Positions 9,548 to 18,766 of a stretch of DNA of 64,000 bases are shown piece by piece (position 1 is the stretch's first letter; each line of letters starts with the position of its first letter). The DNA is from Lewinellaceae bacterium (GTDB taxonomy: Bacteria > Bacteroidota > Bacteroidia > Chitinophagales > Saprospiraceae): assembly GCA_020636135.1 (NCBI GenBank), contig JACJYK010000003.1:372001-436000 (forward strand), written 5' to 3'. The translations under genes were made by a program, and so were the position numbers. A model generated the notes under the pieces. The model had not been told where the DNA came from and made no database searches. It was given only the letters and a program-made list of their open reading frames with translations.

Positions 9548-9575
9548 TGTCGGTAACTTTATCAATCGGTGTAAT

Positions 9576-10691
9576 ATGAAATTCAGTGTATCCTCGGCAA
9601 CTCTGCTAAAAGTATTGCAAAAGACCAGCGGAGCCGTAGGTTCTAATCCGGTCCTTCCTATCCTGGAAGACTTCCTCTTTACGCTGGAAGGAGATCAATT
9701 GACAGTCGCATCAACCGACCTGGAAACCTCCATAACCGCTACCATTGACGTTACAGGTGAAGAAAATGGCGTCGTGGCCATTCCGGCCAAGATCCTGTTG
9801 GATACCTTAAAAGCCCTTCCTGAGCAACCCATCACGCTGTATGTCGATGAGGAGAATTTTGGTATTGAACTGACCTCATCGTACGGTAAATACAAGATGG
9901 CCGGAGACAATCCCGATGACTTTCCCAAGATCGCCAGCGCTGCGGAAGAAGATTCCATCACACTCGATGCTTCCGTGATCACCCATGCCATCGCGAACAC
10001 CTTGTTTGCTACCAGCAATGATGAGATGCGTCTGGCCATGACCGGTGTCCTCGTACAGGTGGATTTTAACAAGGTAACGTTTGTGGCTACCGATGCCCAC
10101 AAGCTGGTAAAGTACAGTTTGCACAACATCTCTAGTGATGTCTCCCAATCCTTCATCCTGCCCAAAAAGGCATGTACGCTGTTAAAGAACATCCTGCCTT
10201 CCGGTGGAGATGTGGTTGTATCCTTCAACCGCTCGCACGCTTTTTTTGACACCGATCACACCAAACTGGTTTGCCGCCTGATCGATGCCAAATATCCCGA
10301 TTACAACGGCGTCATCCCAGCCAATAACCCGTTCAACCTCTCCGTCCACCGGGGTGATTTTCTCAACTCCCTGCGCCGGATCGTGATCTACTCGAACAAG
10401 ACCACCAATCAGGTGATCCTCAAGATCAATGAAGGGAGCCTGAACATATCCGCTCAGGATCTGGACTTTTCCAATGAAGCCACCGAGCAGATGAGCTGCA
10501 CCTACGAAGGGGACCCGATCATCATTGGATTCAATGCAAAATTCCTGATCGAAATGTTGGGGGTACTGCACGGTGACGATGTCCGTATGGAGCTATCAAG
10601 TCCAAACCGGGCTGGCCTGTTGCTTCCGGGCGTACAGGATGACAATGAGGAAATTACGATGTTGGTGATGCCGGTGATGCTCAATCAATAG
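9576..10691 (+). CDS. dnaN: DNA polymerase III sliding clamp (beta subunit)
   Basis: Ring-shaped processivity factor of the replicative polymerase. Seen: 371 residues, normal length, three repeated clamp domains; conserved start MKFSVSSATLLKVLQKTSGA, the segment RLAMTGVLVQ in domain 2 and a C-terminal LVMPVML close to the family ending M-P-M-[RK]-L. The start is placed at 9576 because this is where clamp homology begins; the frame extends 14 codons further upstream without homology. Followed after 7 bases by nadD. It stands apart from any dnaA or origin-like sequence in this window. Confidence 0.97.
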   Translation: MKFSVSSATLLKVLQKTSGAVGSNPVLPILEDFLFTLEGDQLTVASTDLETSITATIDVTGEENGVVAIPAKILLDTLKALPEQPITLYVDEENFGIELTSSYGKYKMAGDNPDDFPKIASAAEEDSITLDASVITHAIANTLFATSNDEMRLAMTGVLVQVDFNKVTFVATDAHKLVKYSLHNISSDVSQSFILPKKACTLLKNILPSGGDVVVSFNRSHAFFDTDHTKLVCRLIDAKYPDYNGVIPANNPFNLSVHRGDFLNSLRRIVIYSNKTTNQVILKINEGSLNISAQDLDFSNEATEQMSCTYEGDPIIIGFNAKFLIEMLGVLHGDDVRMELSSPNRAGLLLPGVQDDNEEITMLVMPVMLNQ

Positions 10692-10698
10692 AGCCGGC

Positions 10699-11274
10699 AT
10701 GAAAGTCGGTTTGTTTTTCGGGTCTTTTAATCCTGTTCATACCGGTCATATGATCATCGCCCACTACATGGCGGAATACACGGACCTCGAACAGGTTTGG
10801 ATCATCGTATCACCACAAAATCCCTTCAAGAAAAAAGATACCCTTGCTAACGATTACGACCGGCTGCACCTGGTCCATCTGGCTATCGGGGACCATCTTC
10901 ATCTGCGTGCTTCTAACATCGAATTCAATCTGCCCAAGCCTTCTTATACCATCGATACACTGACTTATCTGCACGAGAAGTATCCGGAGCATGAATTCTG
11001 CCTGATCATGGGTGGTGATAATCTCGCGAGCCTGCCGAAATGGAAAAATTATGAGCAAATCCTGAATCATCATGACATCTACGTGTACAGTCGTCCCAAT
11101 ATCGACCCGGGGCCATTGGTGAGCCATCCGCGGGTGACGATGGCTGAAGCGCCCCTCCTTGACATTTCAGCCAGCTTTATCCGTCACTGCATCCGTGCCG
11201 GTAAGTCCGTCCAGTACATGGTTCCGGATGCGGTTTATGCTTACCTCAAGGATACCAATCTATACCGTAATTGA
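10699..11274 (+). CDS. nadD: nicotinate-nucleotide adenylyltransferase
   Basis: Adenylylates nicotinate mononucleotide to deamido-NAD in NAD synthesis. Seen: 191 residues; nucleotidyltransferase motif GSFNPVHTGHMI with HxGH (about residues 8-19), and the C-terminal DISASFIRHCI ([ST]-x-S-x-x-R) motif followed by VPDAVYAYL, both hallmarks of NadD. Lies 7 bases after dnaN, likely the same transcript. The 3' end abuts the convergent S9 peptidase gene with no spacer. Confidence 0.96.
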   Translation: MKVGLFFGSFNPVHTGHMIIAHYMAEYTDLEQVWIIVSPQNPFKKKDTLANDYDRLHLVHLAIGDHLHLRASNIEFNLPKPSYTIDTLTYLHEKYPEHEFCLIMGGDNLASLPKWKNYEQILNHHDIYVYSRPNIDPGPLVSHPRVTMAEAPLLDISASFIRHCIRAGKSVQYMVPDAVYAYLKDTNLYRN

Positions 11275-13980
11275 TCATTTTAGATCCAGCACAACCCGGA
11301 ATCCGGCTTTATCGCGCTTGACCGGGACGGCAGGATCATTCGGGTCCACATAATCTTTGACATCAAATCCATAGGTCATACCGGTTCGCCCGAAGTACTC
11401 GGCGGCATTGCCTCCAAGGTCATAAATTTCTGCTTTTCCGATCTTCACCGGAGGGAATGAGCCAACTTCTTTGTACCAGACTCCGGAGTAGCTTTCGAGC
11501 TTGGATTGTAATCGCTGCACATCTGCCGGGCTGATTTCATAACCTGCCCAGTAATTGAGGGTGTTTTCCTTGGCGCCGACGGCTATGGCTTTCTTTTGTA
11601 ATGCTTTCGCTTCCTCTTCAACAGGCAGCCGGTACGATTTTCCGGATAACTTGATAAGCCACAAGAGGTAATATTTGGCCTGGGAAATGGTAACTACAGC
11701 GGGGAGATTAGCCTGGTTTGCCGGATACTGGAATTTGGGATCAAAGGCCTGGAATTGAGCATTGGTTACCTCAAAGCGACCGATGGCCATGGAGTCGGCA
11801 TAGGCTGTAACCACCTCGGGGACCAGGTATTTATCCAGGGTGGTTCCGTATAATCCGCCCTGCTGGGCAGCTTGTTGCTTCTTCAGGGCCAGGTCCAGCG
11901 GACTCCCTTCCTTGAAAGCCTCATTCTTATCGGGACGTTTACCAAACAGGTAGGTGTCGATCCAGGTGATCTCCTCATTCATTTTGCGCAATTGGTGGGT
12001 GATCTTTTGCAGGCCGTGAGGCTGTCCCGGAAACCAGAGAAAGCGTACGGGTGCTTTCCCAACCTGCTGCAATCCGCGGTAATATTCCCATCCCTGATCA
12101 CGGGGAACTGAGCGGTCTTCACTTCCATGAAAGATGAGGGTAGGCGTGCGGATCTTTTCTATTTCAAACAAGGGGGACTGGGCAATGTACGTCTCATTAT
12201 ACCATTTGCCGTTCACATCATCCCAGGGAGCCCCGCCAAAGTAACTTTCGTCAAACGATACCCCAAACGAACAGGTTCCGAAGTCCGAAGTCCAGTTGAC
12301 GTCTCCGGCTCCGGCGCAGGCTACCCGGAACATTTCCGGAAATCGTACTGTAAGCATGGTGGTCAGGATTGCACCATTGGACCATCCCATGGCACCCAGG
12401 GAATCACGGTTTACTTTTCCTTCAGATACCAGCATATTGATTCCATTGGTAATGTCCGTGAGCTCCGGAGTGTAATAATTCTTTTTAATGGACTCGATGA
12501 AAGCCAGGCCATGATTGGAAGAGCCGTGATAATTGGGCATCAGAATAAATGTTCCTTTTTGAGCCAGAATCTGCGGATAATAGGACCAGCGTTCCCTCCA
12601 GGCATCCATGTCGACTCCGGTAGGTCCGCCATGGATAGCCACCATTAAAGGATAGGTCCGGCCCGGCTGGTAATCACGTGGATAATACAGGATACCATCC
12701 ACGGTATCGTCGTTGTAACCCTTCCAGGTCATCACTTCCGACCGGGTGGTTCCTTTCTTGCGCAGGGCTTCATTCAGACGAACCCATTCCAGGGGATTGT
12801 CATTCCGTAGTTCTCCATTGGTTCCGATCAGGTCACTCACGTAATATTCCGGTAATTTGGATGCCGTCGAATAGGAATAGGCCATCTTTGTTCCATCTTC
12901 GGATATTGCCTGTACATCGATGTGGTCACTCATGGTGCCGAAGTCCAGCATCTGGCGGGTCCAGGAAGCACCCTGCTTACGGTAATAAGCCAGCTTGTTG
13001 GTAGCACCGTTAGGTAAAGTGACCATTATACCGGATCCTGCTATCGTATAGTCACCCTGGGAATCGTTAGCCCAGTCCAGGGGCACCTGGGTAACCTGCT
13101 GACTGGCCAGATCAAAATAATAGATATCCTGGACGCCTGAGCCATTCCACTGCATGTCCGACGAACGGAGGGAAACAAAATAAAATCCCTGATGATCGGG
13201 AGTAAACTGAAAGTTGCCATTGACCTGGTGATCCGTCAGGATGCGCTCACTGGTTCCGGCGGAAAGGTCTTGCAGGAAATACCACGGATCCGGCTGCTGG
13301 TCGCTGCCAAAATGGCGGCTGCGGATCAACGTGGTGATCATCCATTTACCATCACGTGAAAGGGCTACATCCGATACGGGATAGTGATTCGTGGTAAGTC
13401 GCTGCTGGGTTTTCGTCTTTAAATCAAAAGAATAGACACGGTCTATATCCCAATGGACCGAGTCCTCAACCACCACGACATTGTCTTTATTTTCTTCATT
13501 CTGGGTTTCGTAGAGGGTCTTTCCATCCTGGGATACCAGGGCCAGGGTGTTGCTGTCAATCCAGGTTATGCTGCTGATCCCCTCTTTGAAGGTTTGGATC
13601 TCTTCCGGCTCCCCGCCCAGCAAATTGAAGCGCCAGAGTTTATTGCCTTCTTCCCGGGAAGACAGGAAGTAGAGGTATTTGCCGTCTCTGGAAAACAAGG
13701 GGGAGAAATTGCTTTCCTCTCCCTGTGTCATCTGAATGGTCACGGGTTTTCCACCCTCCTGCACGGACAAGCGGGTCAGGTATACATCCGAACCAAAACG
13801 ATCTTTTTTCTTGACCATTTTACGCTTGGTCCAGGCCATCATGGTGTGATCCGGTGAAAAGACCAGACCACTCACGGATTCGGTCCCGATGATGTCTTCC
13901 GGAGTCCAGGCTTCCTGCGCTGTGGCGGTATAAGCAGCTATCAGTATTGTGAGTGATAATAAGATGGAAAATGGTTTCAT
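11275..13980 (-). CDS. S9 prolyl-oligopeptidase-like peptidase fused to a C-terminal SUMF1/FGE-like domain
   Basis: About 901 residues. Seen: signal peptide (MKPFSILLSLTILIAAYTATAQ; start taken at 13980, an ATG 12 bases upstream is possible); a beta-propeller of PD40-like repeats (about 30-420); an alpha/beta-hydrolase domain with nucleophile motif GWSNG, acid in FHGSEDRSVP and His in FPGQPHG. After this the protein continues about 190 residues with IGRFEVTNAQFQAF, YRLPVEEEA, DLGGNAAEY and a terminal AGFRVVLDLK, the pattern of formylglycine-generating-enzyme (SUMF1) domains. This tail has no cysteine, so it cannot be a classical formylglycine-generating enzyme; a binding role is inferred. Exported peptidase, convergent with nadD. 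Confidence 0.9.
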   Translation of the reverse strand: MKPFSILLSLTILIAAYTATAQEAWTPEDIIGTESVSGLVFSPDHTMMAWTKRKMVKKKDRFGSDVYLTRLSVQEGGKPVTIQMTQGEESNFSPLFSRDGKYLYFLSSREEGNKLWRFNLLGGEPEEIQTFKEGISSITWIDSNTLALVSQDGKTLYETQNEENKDNVVVVEDSVHWDIDRVYSFDLKTKTQQRLTTNHYPVSDVALSRDGKWMITTLIRSRHFGSDQQPDPWYFLQDLSAGTSERILTDHQVNGNFQFTPDHQGFYFVSLRSSDMQWNGSGVQDIYYFDLASQQVTQVPLDWANDSQGDYTIAGSGIMVTLPNGATNKLAYYRKQGASWTRQMLDFGTMSDHIDVQAISEDGTKMAYSYSTASKLPEYYVSDLIGTNGELRNDNPLEWVRLNEALRKKGTTRSEVMTWKGYNDDTVDGILYYPRDYQPGRTYPLMVAIHGGPTGVDMDAWRERWSYYPQILAQKGTFILMPNYHGSSNHGLAFIESIKKNYYTPELTDITNGINMLVSEGKVNRDSLGAMGWSNGAILTTMLTVRFPEMFRVACAGAGDVNWTSDFGTCSFGVSFDESYFGGAPWDDVNGKWYNETYIAQSPLFEIEKIRTPTLIFHGSEDRSVPRDQGWEYYRGLQQVGKAPVRFLWFPGQPHGLQKITHQLRKMNEEITWIDTYLFGKRPDKNEAFKEGSPLDLALKKQQAAQQGGLYGTTLDKYLVPEVVTAYADSMAIGRFEVTNAQFQAFDPKFQYPANQANLPAVVTISQAKYYLLWLIKLSGKSYRLPVEEEAKALQKKAIAVGAKENTLNYWAGYEISPADVQRLQSKLESYSGVWYKEVGSFPPVKIGKAEIYDLGGNAAEYFGRTGMTYGFDVKDYVDPNDPAVPVKRDKAGFRVVLDLK

Positions 13981-14037
13981 GTCAATGGTCATTTTGATGG
14001 AGGCCGATGAAGTTAGGAATCCTTTTTATTTTTGACA

Positions 14038-14646
14038 ATGCTCAAAACCGGTTACCACATTACCCAGGTCGAGGCAGGGTGTGATGAAGCAGGCAGAGGA
14101 TGTCTGGCCGGTCCGGTATTTGCAGCTGCCGTAATCCTGCCAAAGCGGTATAAGAATGCTGAACTGAACGACAGTAAAAAACTGAATCATACCACCCGTA
14201 ATGCACTTCGCACCATCATCGAGAGGGACGCTCTGGCAACCGCAGTCATCGCGGTGCACCCGGAAGAGATTGACCGTATCAACATTTTGCGGGCTTCAAT
14301 TCGGGCTATGCACCGGGCCATCGATGCACTGTCCATCCGACCGGATCACCTGTTGATCGACGGGAATTTTTTTGAACCCTATCCGGGAATCCCGCACACG
14401 ACGGTAATCCGGGGTGATGGCATTTATGCCGCCATCGCCGCCGCATCAATATTGGCTAAGACTTACCGGGATGATTATATGGAAGAAATGCATGCCCGGT
14501 ATCCGGAATACGGCTGGGACCACAACAAGGGCTATCCCACTGAAGCGCACCGGAAAGCGATTTTTGACCTGGGGCCTACACCCATTCACCGGCAATCATT
14601 CAGGTTGCTGCCCGATCCGGAACAATTAAGTCTTTTTGAAGACTGA
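14038..14646 (+). CDS. rnhB: ribonuclease HII
   Basis: Removes ribonucleotides and RNA primers from DNA. Seen: 202 residues; the active-site signature EAGCDEAGRGCLAGPVFAAA near residue 12-31 with the D-E-x-G-R-G core, a second Asp in LLIDGNFF and AAASILAKTYRDDYM later. ATG 14038 chosen; a TTG two codons earlier is the only other in-frame start. A TAnnTTTG element (TATTTTTG, 14027-14034) sits just 3 bases above the ATG, so if it is the promoter the message is leaderless. Confidence 0.96.
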   Translation: MLKTGYHITQVEAGCDEAGRGCLAGPVFAAAVILPKRYKNAELNDSKKLNHTTRNALRTIIERDALATAVIAVHPEEIDRINILRASIRAMHRAIDALSIRPDHLLIDGNFFEPYPGIPHTTVIRGDGIYAAIAAASILAKTYRDDYMEEMHARYPEYGWDHNKGYPTEAHRKAIFDLGPTPIHRQSFRLLPDPEQLSLFED

Positions 14647-14750
14647 TGTGGTGATTGCAGATTGGCGAGTTCAGATTCCAGATTAGGTAACCCCCGATAC
14701 CCACCCTGAGGCCCAGAAAACCCGATGCTCAGAAAACATGACGTTGATTC

Positions 14751-15392
14751 TTACCTTAGAAAGGGGTTGTGACGGCGCTCATGGCCTATGGTCGTATGGG
14801 GACCATGACCGGGATAGACCAAAGTATCATCCGGCAAAACGAAAAGCTCCTCGCGTATACTCTTGAGTAAAGTAGCCATATTGCCACCGGGCAGGTCGGT
14901 ACGGCCGATGCTTTCCTGAAACAGCACATCTCCGGCGATCAGGAATCCCTGTTTCTCACAATAGAGGGAGACACTGGCCGGTGAATGGCCGGGAGTAAAC
15001 AATACAGTAAGTTCATCGTCTCCCAGCTGAACCGGTATTCCGGGGAGCAGGGTGTGTATTGGTGCCGGTGAAGGCTTCATAGGAATGCCGTACAGGTGGC
15101 TCATGCTCAGCGCCTGGTCCAGTACGATTTGTTCTCCCGGATGGATCTCCACCTGAAGACCGTAGGTTTTAGCGATAAATGCATTGCCGAATACGTGGTC
15201 CAGATGGCAGTGCGTATTCAGCAGGCGTACGGGATTCAGGCGCTCCTTATCCAGGAATGAGACCAGCTCCTGCTCTTCGTCTTCAGTATAACAACCGGGG
15301 TCAATCACGATCGCCGAACCATCTTCGGCGGCCAGGATATAGGTGTTTTCCTGAAATGGATTAAATGTGAAATAGTGTAACCGGATCATCAA
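14751..15392 (-). CDS. MBL-fold metallo-hydrolase, glyoxalase II-like
   Basis: 213 residues, shorter than true glyoxalase II (about 250). Seen: zinc-binding THCHLDH at 60-66, a His in FTPGHSPAS, the bridging Asp in IAGDVLF and final His in VYPGHGPHT. Known: small proteins of this type hydrolyse thioesters or act on persulfides; substrate cannot be read from the sequence. It is convergent with rnhB. The 104-base spacer between them holds a few short imperfect repeats of the kind CAGATT and nothing else I can name. Confidence 0.9.
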   Translation of the reverse strand: MMIRLHYFTFNPFQENTYILAAEDGSAIVIDPGCYTEDEEQELVSFLDKERLNPVRLLNTHCHLDHVFGNAFIAKTYGLQVEIHPGEQIVLDQALSMSHLYGIPMKPSPAPIHTLLPGIPVQLGDDELTVLFTPGHSPASVSLYCEKQGFLIAGDVLFQESIGRTDLPGGNMATLLKSIREELFVLPDDTLVYPGHGPHTTIGHERRHNPFLR

Positions 15393-15470
15393 GATGTTTT
15401 AACTTGTAAACAAAAATAAGGGGTCTGGCCGTTATTACAGAGATGAAGGGCCAAGAGGTAAAATTCCCAA

Positions 15471-18400
15471 TTGATTGTTATAAAGCTCGGATCTTTGTTG
15501 TTTGCGAACCAAAATAGAACACCATCCTTTCTTTTTCTGATTGGTTTTATGTTGTCGGCCACCTTTGTCCGGGCTCAGGCACTGCAGGAGACGTTTGGCA
15601 AGAATCGCATTCAATACCACGACGATTTTGACGACTGGTGGCAGTACGAGACGGATAACTTCATCACGCACTGGTACGGCAAATCCCGTGAGGTAGGGAT
15701 CTCTGCCATGCAGCTGGCGGAATACGATTATTACGACATCCAGAATATCCTCGAGCACCGCATCAACGATAAGATCGAGATCCTGGTCTACACCGATCAG
15801 ACTGATGTCAAGCAAAGCAATCTTGGTGAATCCGAGGCGTTCAACAGTCAAACCGGACGGACCACGGTCGCGGGCAATAAGATATTCGTCTATTTTGATG
15901 GAGACCATCTTGATTTGCGCAAACAGATTCGTCAGGGCATTGCTCAGGTTTATCTGGATGCCATCCTGTTTGGCAGCAACCTCCAGGAAATGGTACAGAA
16001 TACGGTTTCCCTGAAAGTGCCGGCGTGGTATAAAGAAGGGCTGATCTCATTTATCGGCGATGAATGGAACGAGACCATCGACTCCCGGCTGAGGGAACTT
16101 TTCCTGAAAACGAAAAAAAAGAAATTTGACCAGATGGCTGCGCGCTATCCGGTCGAAATGGGTCATGCCTTCTGGTATTATGTATCGAAGGTGTATGGAA
16201 AATCTTCCCTGGCCAACATCCTTTACCTGACCAGGATCCATAAGACACCGAAAAAGGCTTTCCTTTTTATCCTGGGAATCCCATTTAAGCAGGTAGCTAC
16301 CGATTGCTATGCATTTTATAAGGACCGGTATCAGCATGAGATCAATGGGTTTGAACCTTTGCCGCTGGATGCTACCGTCAAGACGAAGCTGAAAAAATAC
16401 CAGAAGTACAGCAGGGTCAAATGGAGTCCGGATGGTGCTTATCTTGCCTACGTCACCAATGATATCGGCAAGACCAGGGTTTGGCTCTATAACCGTGCCA
16501 CTCAAAAGCAAACCGTACTCATGACGACCGGTTCCCGTAATAACATACAGGAGACCGACTTTAATTATCCGGTCATCTGCTGGGAGCATACCGGCCACGG
16601 ACTGATGGTTATCTATGAAGCCCGGGATGTCATCAAGCTTTCGCATTTTGATCTTGATCGTTCCGAACGGACGGATGATCTGTTATCTCCGGATCTCATG
16701 CGGGTCTATGATGCAGCATTTTGGGATAAAGGCCATCTGGTTATTGCAGCCACCAAATCTGGATACAGCGATCTCTACATGTATAATTTGCGCTACCGCC
16801 GGGCCGAACCCATCCTGGAGGACAAATTCGATGATCTGGAAGTAACGGTTCAGTATACGGGAGACCGTCAAAGAGTATTATGGGCGTCCAACCGTGGTAT
16901 TCCCGGAGATACGATCAATCCCGACTCCATTTTGCCCATCCGTCACATGGACTTGTATGCCATGACCCTGCAGGATGATTACAAACCTCAAACCATTGAA
17001 CGGCTTACCTTCACGCCAAATGCCGAAGAGAGACAGCCTATCCCCGACGACGAAGGCAATATCTATTATTTAACCAATGAAACGGGGGTAATCAACCGGA
17101 AACTGATGCGGCCCGATAAATCCAGCTATTTTCTGACGAATTACAGCCACAATATCCTGTTGCACGATGCGGTGGGTACTAACCTGATCGAAGTCATTGA
17201 TCAGGATATGAAGCCTGGATTTTATCTCATGCGGGAGCAGTCCGATCCGGTTAAGCCGGCCTTTACGACTTACTTCAGCCAGCGGTTTCCCGACAACATC
17301 CGCCAGGGCCAGGAAACATTCATACCGGATGAGCCGGAGCATTACGACACCCTCCAGATCGGTCGTGATGATAAACCCTATTATTTCCAATCGGAGTTTG
17401 CCGATCCACCGAAAAATGTGTTTGAAAAACTGGACCTGAACGAGCCCAAACTGGAAGCTCCTGCAGAGCAGGTTCAGGATGAGATTCCCGGATACGGAGA
17501 CATCGTTCAGTTTCATTACAGCAGGATGGTGGCTTCCCGGATCAAATTCCGGGTCAACCGGCTGACTTCCAATCTGGATAATGAATTGTTGTTTAACGGA
17601 CTTAACACCTACGCCGGTACTTCTACGCGCGGCTTTGAGTACCCTCCGGTTGGCTTCCTCTTAAAAGCTAATATTAAAGACCTCTTTGAGGATTATGTGG
17701 TCGAGGGGGGAGCGCGCTTTCCTACTTCTTTCGACGGGTCTGAATACTTCCTCATTTTCGACAATAAAAAAAGAAGGATCGATAAGCGATATGCCTTTTA
17801 CCGCAAGTCGAAATACGATGATGTTCCTTTGCCGACAGGATTTTCAAACCGGAATCACCTCACCACGGTCATTGGACTGTCACAATGGTCCTACCCCTTT
17901 GATGTTTATCAGAGCCTCAGGGCTACCGCGACGATCCGGCTTGACAAAACTTCTTTGCTGGCATCCGACCGTGCTTCCCTGGAGACACCGGATCAGACCG
18001 CCCAGCGGGTAGGACTGCGACTGGAATATGTATTCGACAATGCTCTGGATATTGACCTCAATCTGCGCAATGGATCCCTCTTTAAGGTTTACGGAGAGAT
18101 GGTTAAGAAAATGGATATTGCCGTTTTTAATCCATGGTCCTTTAATTTCAATAAAGGATTTATGACCATTCTGGGTTTTGAGGGCCGCCATTATCAACGC
18201 CTTGACCGGCAATCCATCTTTGCCTCCCGTTTGGTCGGAGCAACCTCGTTTGGGTCGGAGCAGATCCTCTATTTTATGGGTGGTGTGGATAATTGGCTGT
18301 TTGCCCAGTACGATGAAAATGTTCCCATTCCTCCTTCCGGTAAATTTGCCTACAATGGCCTGGCTGCCCATATGCGCGGCTTCAAGCAAAATATCCGCAA

Positions 18401-18764
18401 TGGAACTTCTTATCTGCTTTACAATGGTGAGTTACGGGTGCCGGTATTCAAATACCTGATCCCGGAATATTCCAGTTCTGGCTTTTTCCGCAATTTCCAG
18501 TTAACGGCCTTCACAGATATCGGTACCGCATGGCATGGTAAGAGTCCATTTGACGCAGACAACCCGCTGAACGTCCTTACGGTGTCCAATCCACTGGTAA
18601 CCATCAATGTGAATTACGATCGTTTTCCGATCATCATGGGTTATGGCGCCGGGGTCCGCCTTTATTTATTGGGATATCTGATCCGTGCCGATTATGCCTG
18701 GGGTATCGAAAACGGGGTGGTGAACCGGCCCCGGTTGTACCTGAGCTTTGGGGCTGATTTTTAG
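15471..18764 (+). CDS. large exported TolB-like propeller and outer-membrane barrel protein
   Basis: 1097 residues. Seen: a hydrophobic signal peptide (about 14-36, ending VRAQ); a region around 40-250 resembling a gluzincin-type peptidase fold in layout but with no HExxH; a central block (about 300-600) of TolB/PD40-type repeats such as YSRVKWSPDGAYLAYVTND; and a C-terminal third with alternating hydrophobic segments ending LRLYLLGYLIRADYAWGIE and RLYLSFGADF, typical of BamA/surface-antigen-like barrels with a terminal phenylalanine. Only TTG starts exist upstream of the signal peptide (15471 used). Inferred: outer-membrane protein with a periplasmic propeller; function unknown. Convergent with prfA, two bases apart. 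Confidence 0.8.
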   Translation: MIVIKLGSLLFANQNRTPSFLFLIGFMLSATFVRAQALQETFGKNRIQYHDDFDDWWQYETDNFITHWYGKSREVGISAMQLAEYDYYDIQNILEHRINDKIEILVYTDQTDVKQSNLGESEAFNSQTGRTTVAGNKIFVYFDGDHLDLRKQIRQGIAQVYLDAILFGSNLQEMVQNTVSLKVPAWYKEGLISFIGDEWNETIDSRLRELFLKTKKKKFDQMAARYPVEMGHAFWYYVSKVYGKSSLANILYLTRIHKTPKKAFLFILGIPFKQVATDCYAFYKDRYQHEINGFEPLPLDATVKTKLKKYQKYSRVKWSPDGAYLAYVTNDIGKTRVWLYNRATQKQTVLMTTGSRNNIQETDFNYPVICWEHTGHGLMVIYEARDVIKLSHFDLDRSERTDDLLSPDLMRVYDAAFWDKGHLVIAATKSGYSDLYMYNLRYRRAEPILEDKFDDLEVTVQYTGDRQRVLWASNRGIPGDTINPDSILPIRHMDLYAMTLQDDYKPQTIERLTFTPNAEERQPIPDDEGNIYYLTNETGVINRKLMRPDKSSYFLTNYSHNILLHDAVGTNLIEVIDQDMKPGFYLMREQSDPVKPAFTTYFSQRFPDNIRQGQETFIPDEPEHYDTLQIGRDDKPYYFQSEFADPPKNVFEKLDLNEPKLEAPAEQVQDEIPGYGDIVQFHYSRMVASRIKFRVNRLTSNLDNELLFNGLNTYAGTSTRGFEYPPVGFLLKANIKDLFEDYVVEGGARFPTSFDGSEYFLIFDNKKRRIDKRYAFYRKSKYDDVPLPTGFSNRNHLTTVIGLSQWSYPFDVYQSLRATATIRLDKTSLLASDRASLETPDQTAQRVGLRLEYVFDNALDIDLNLRNGSLFKVYGEMVKKMDIAVFNPWSFNFNKGFMTILGFEGRHYQRLDRQSIFASRLVGATSFGSEQILYFMGGVDNWLFAQYDENVPIPPSGKFAYNGLAAHMRGFKQNIRNGTSYLLYNGELRVPVFKYLIPEYSSSGFFRNFQLTAFTDIGTAWHGKSPFDADNPLNVLTVSNPLVTINVNYDRFPIIMGYGAGVRLYLLGYLIRADYAWGIENGVVNRPRLYLSFGADF

Positions 18765-18766
18765 AT

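Noticed and set aside
9534..9575. N-terminal extension of DnaN
   Set aside because: The 14 extra residues overlap the promoter element and have no clamp homology.
11275..13980. Calling the fused protein a formylglycine-generating enzyme
   Set aside because: The C-terminal domain has no cysteine, and no sulfatase gene is nearby.
14647..14750. Terminator between rnhB and the MBL gene
   Set aside because: Only imperfect short CAGATT repeats; no stable hairpin followed by T-run.
15435..15908. 157-codon minus-strand frame at the start of the TolB-like gene
   Set aside because: Shadow frame opposite the signal peptide and head region; no homology recognised.
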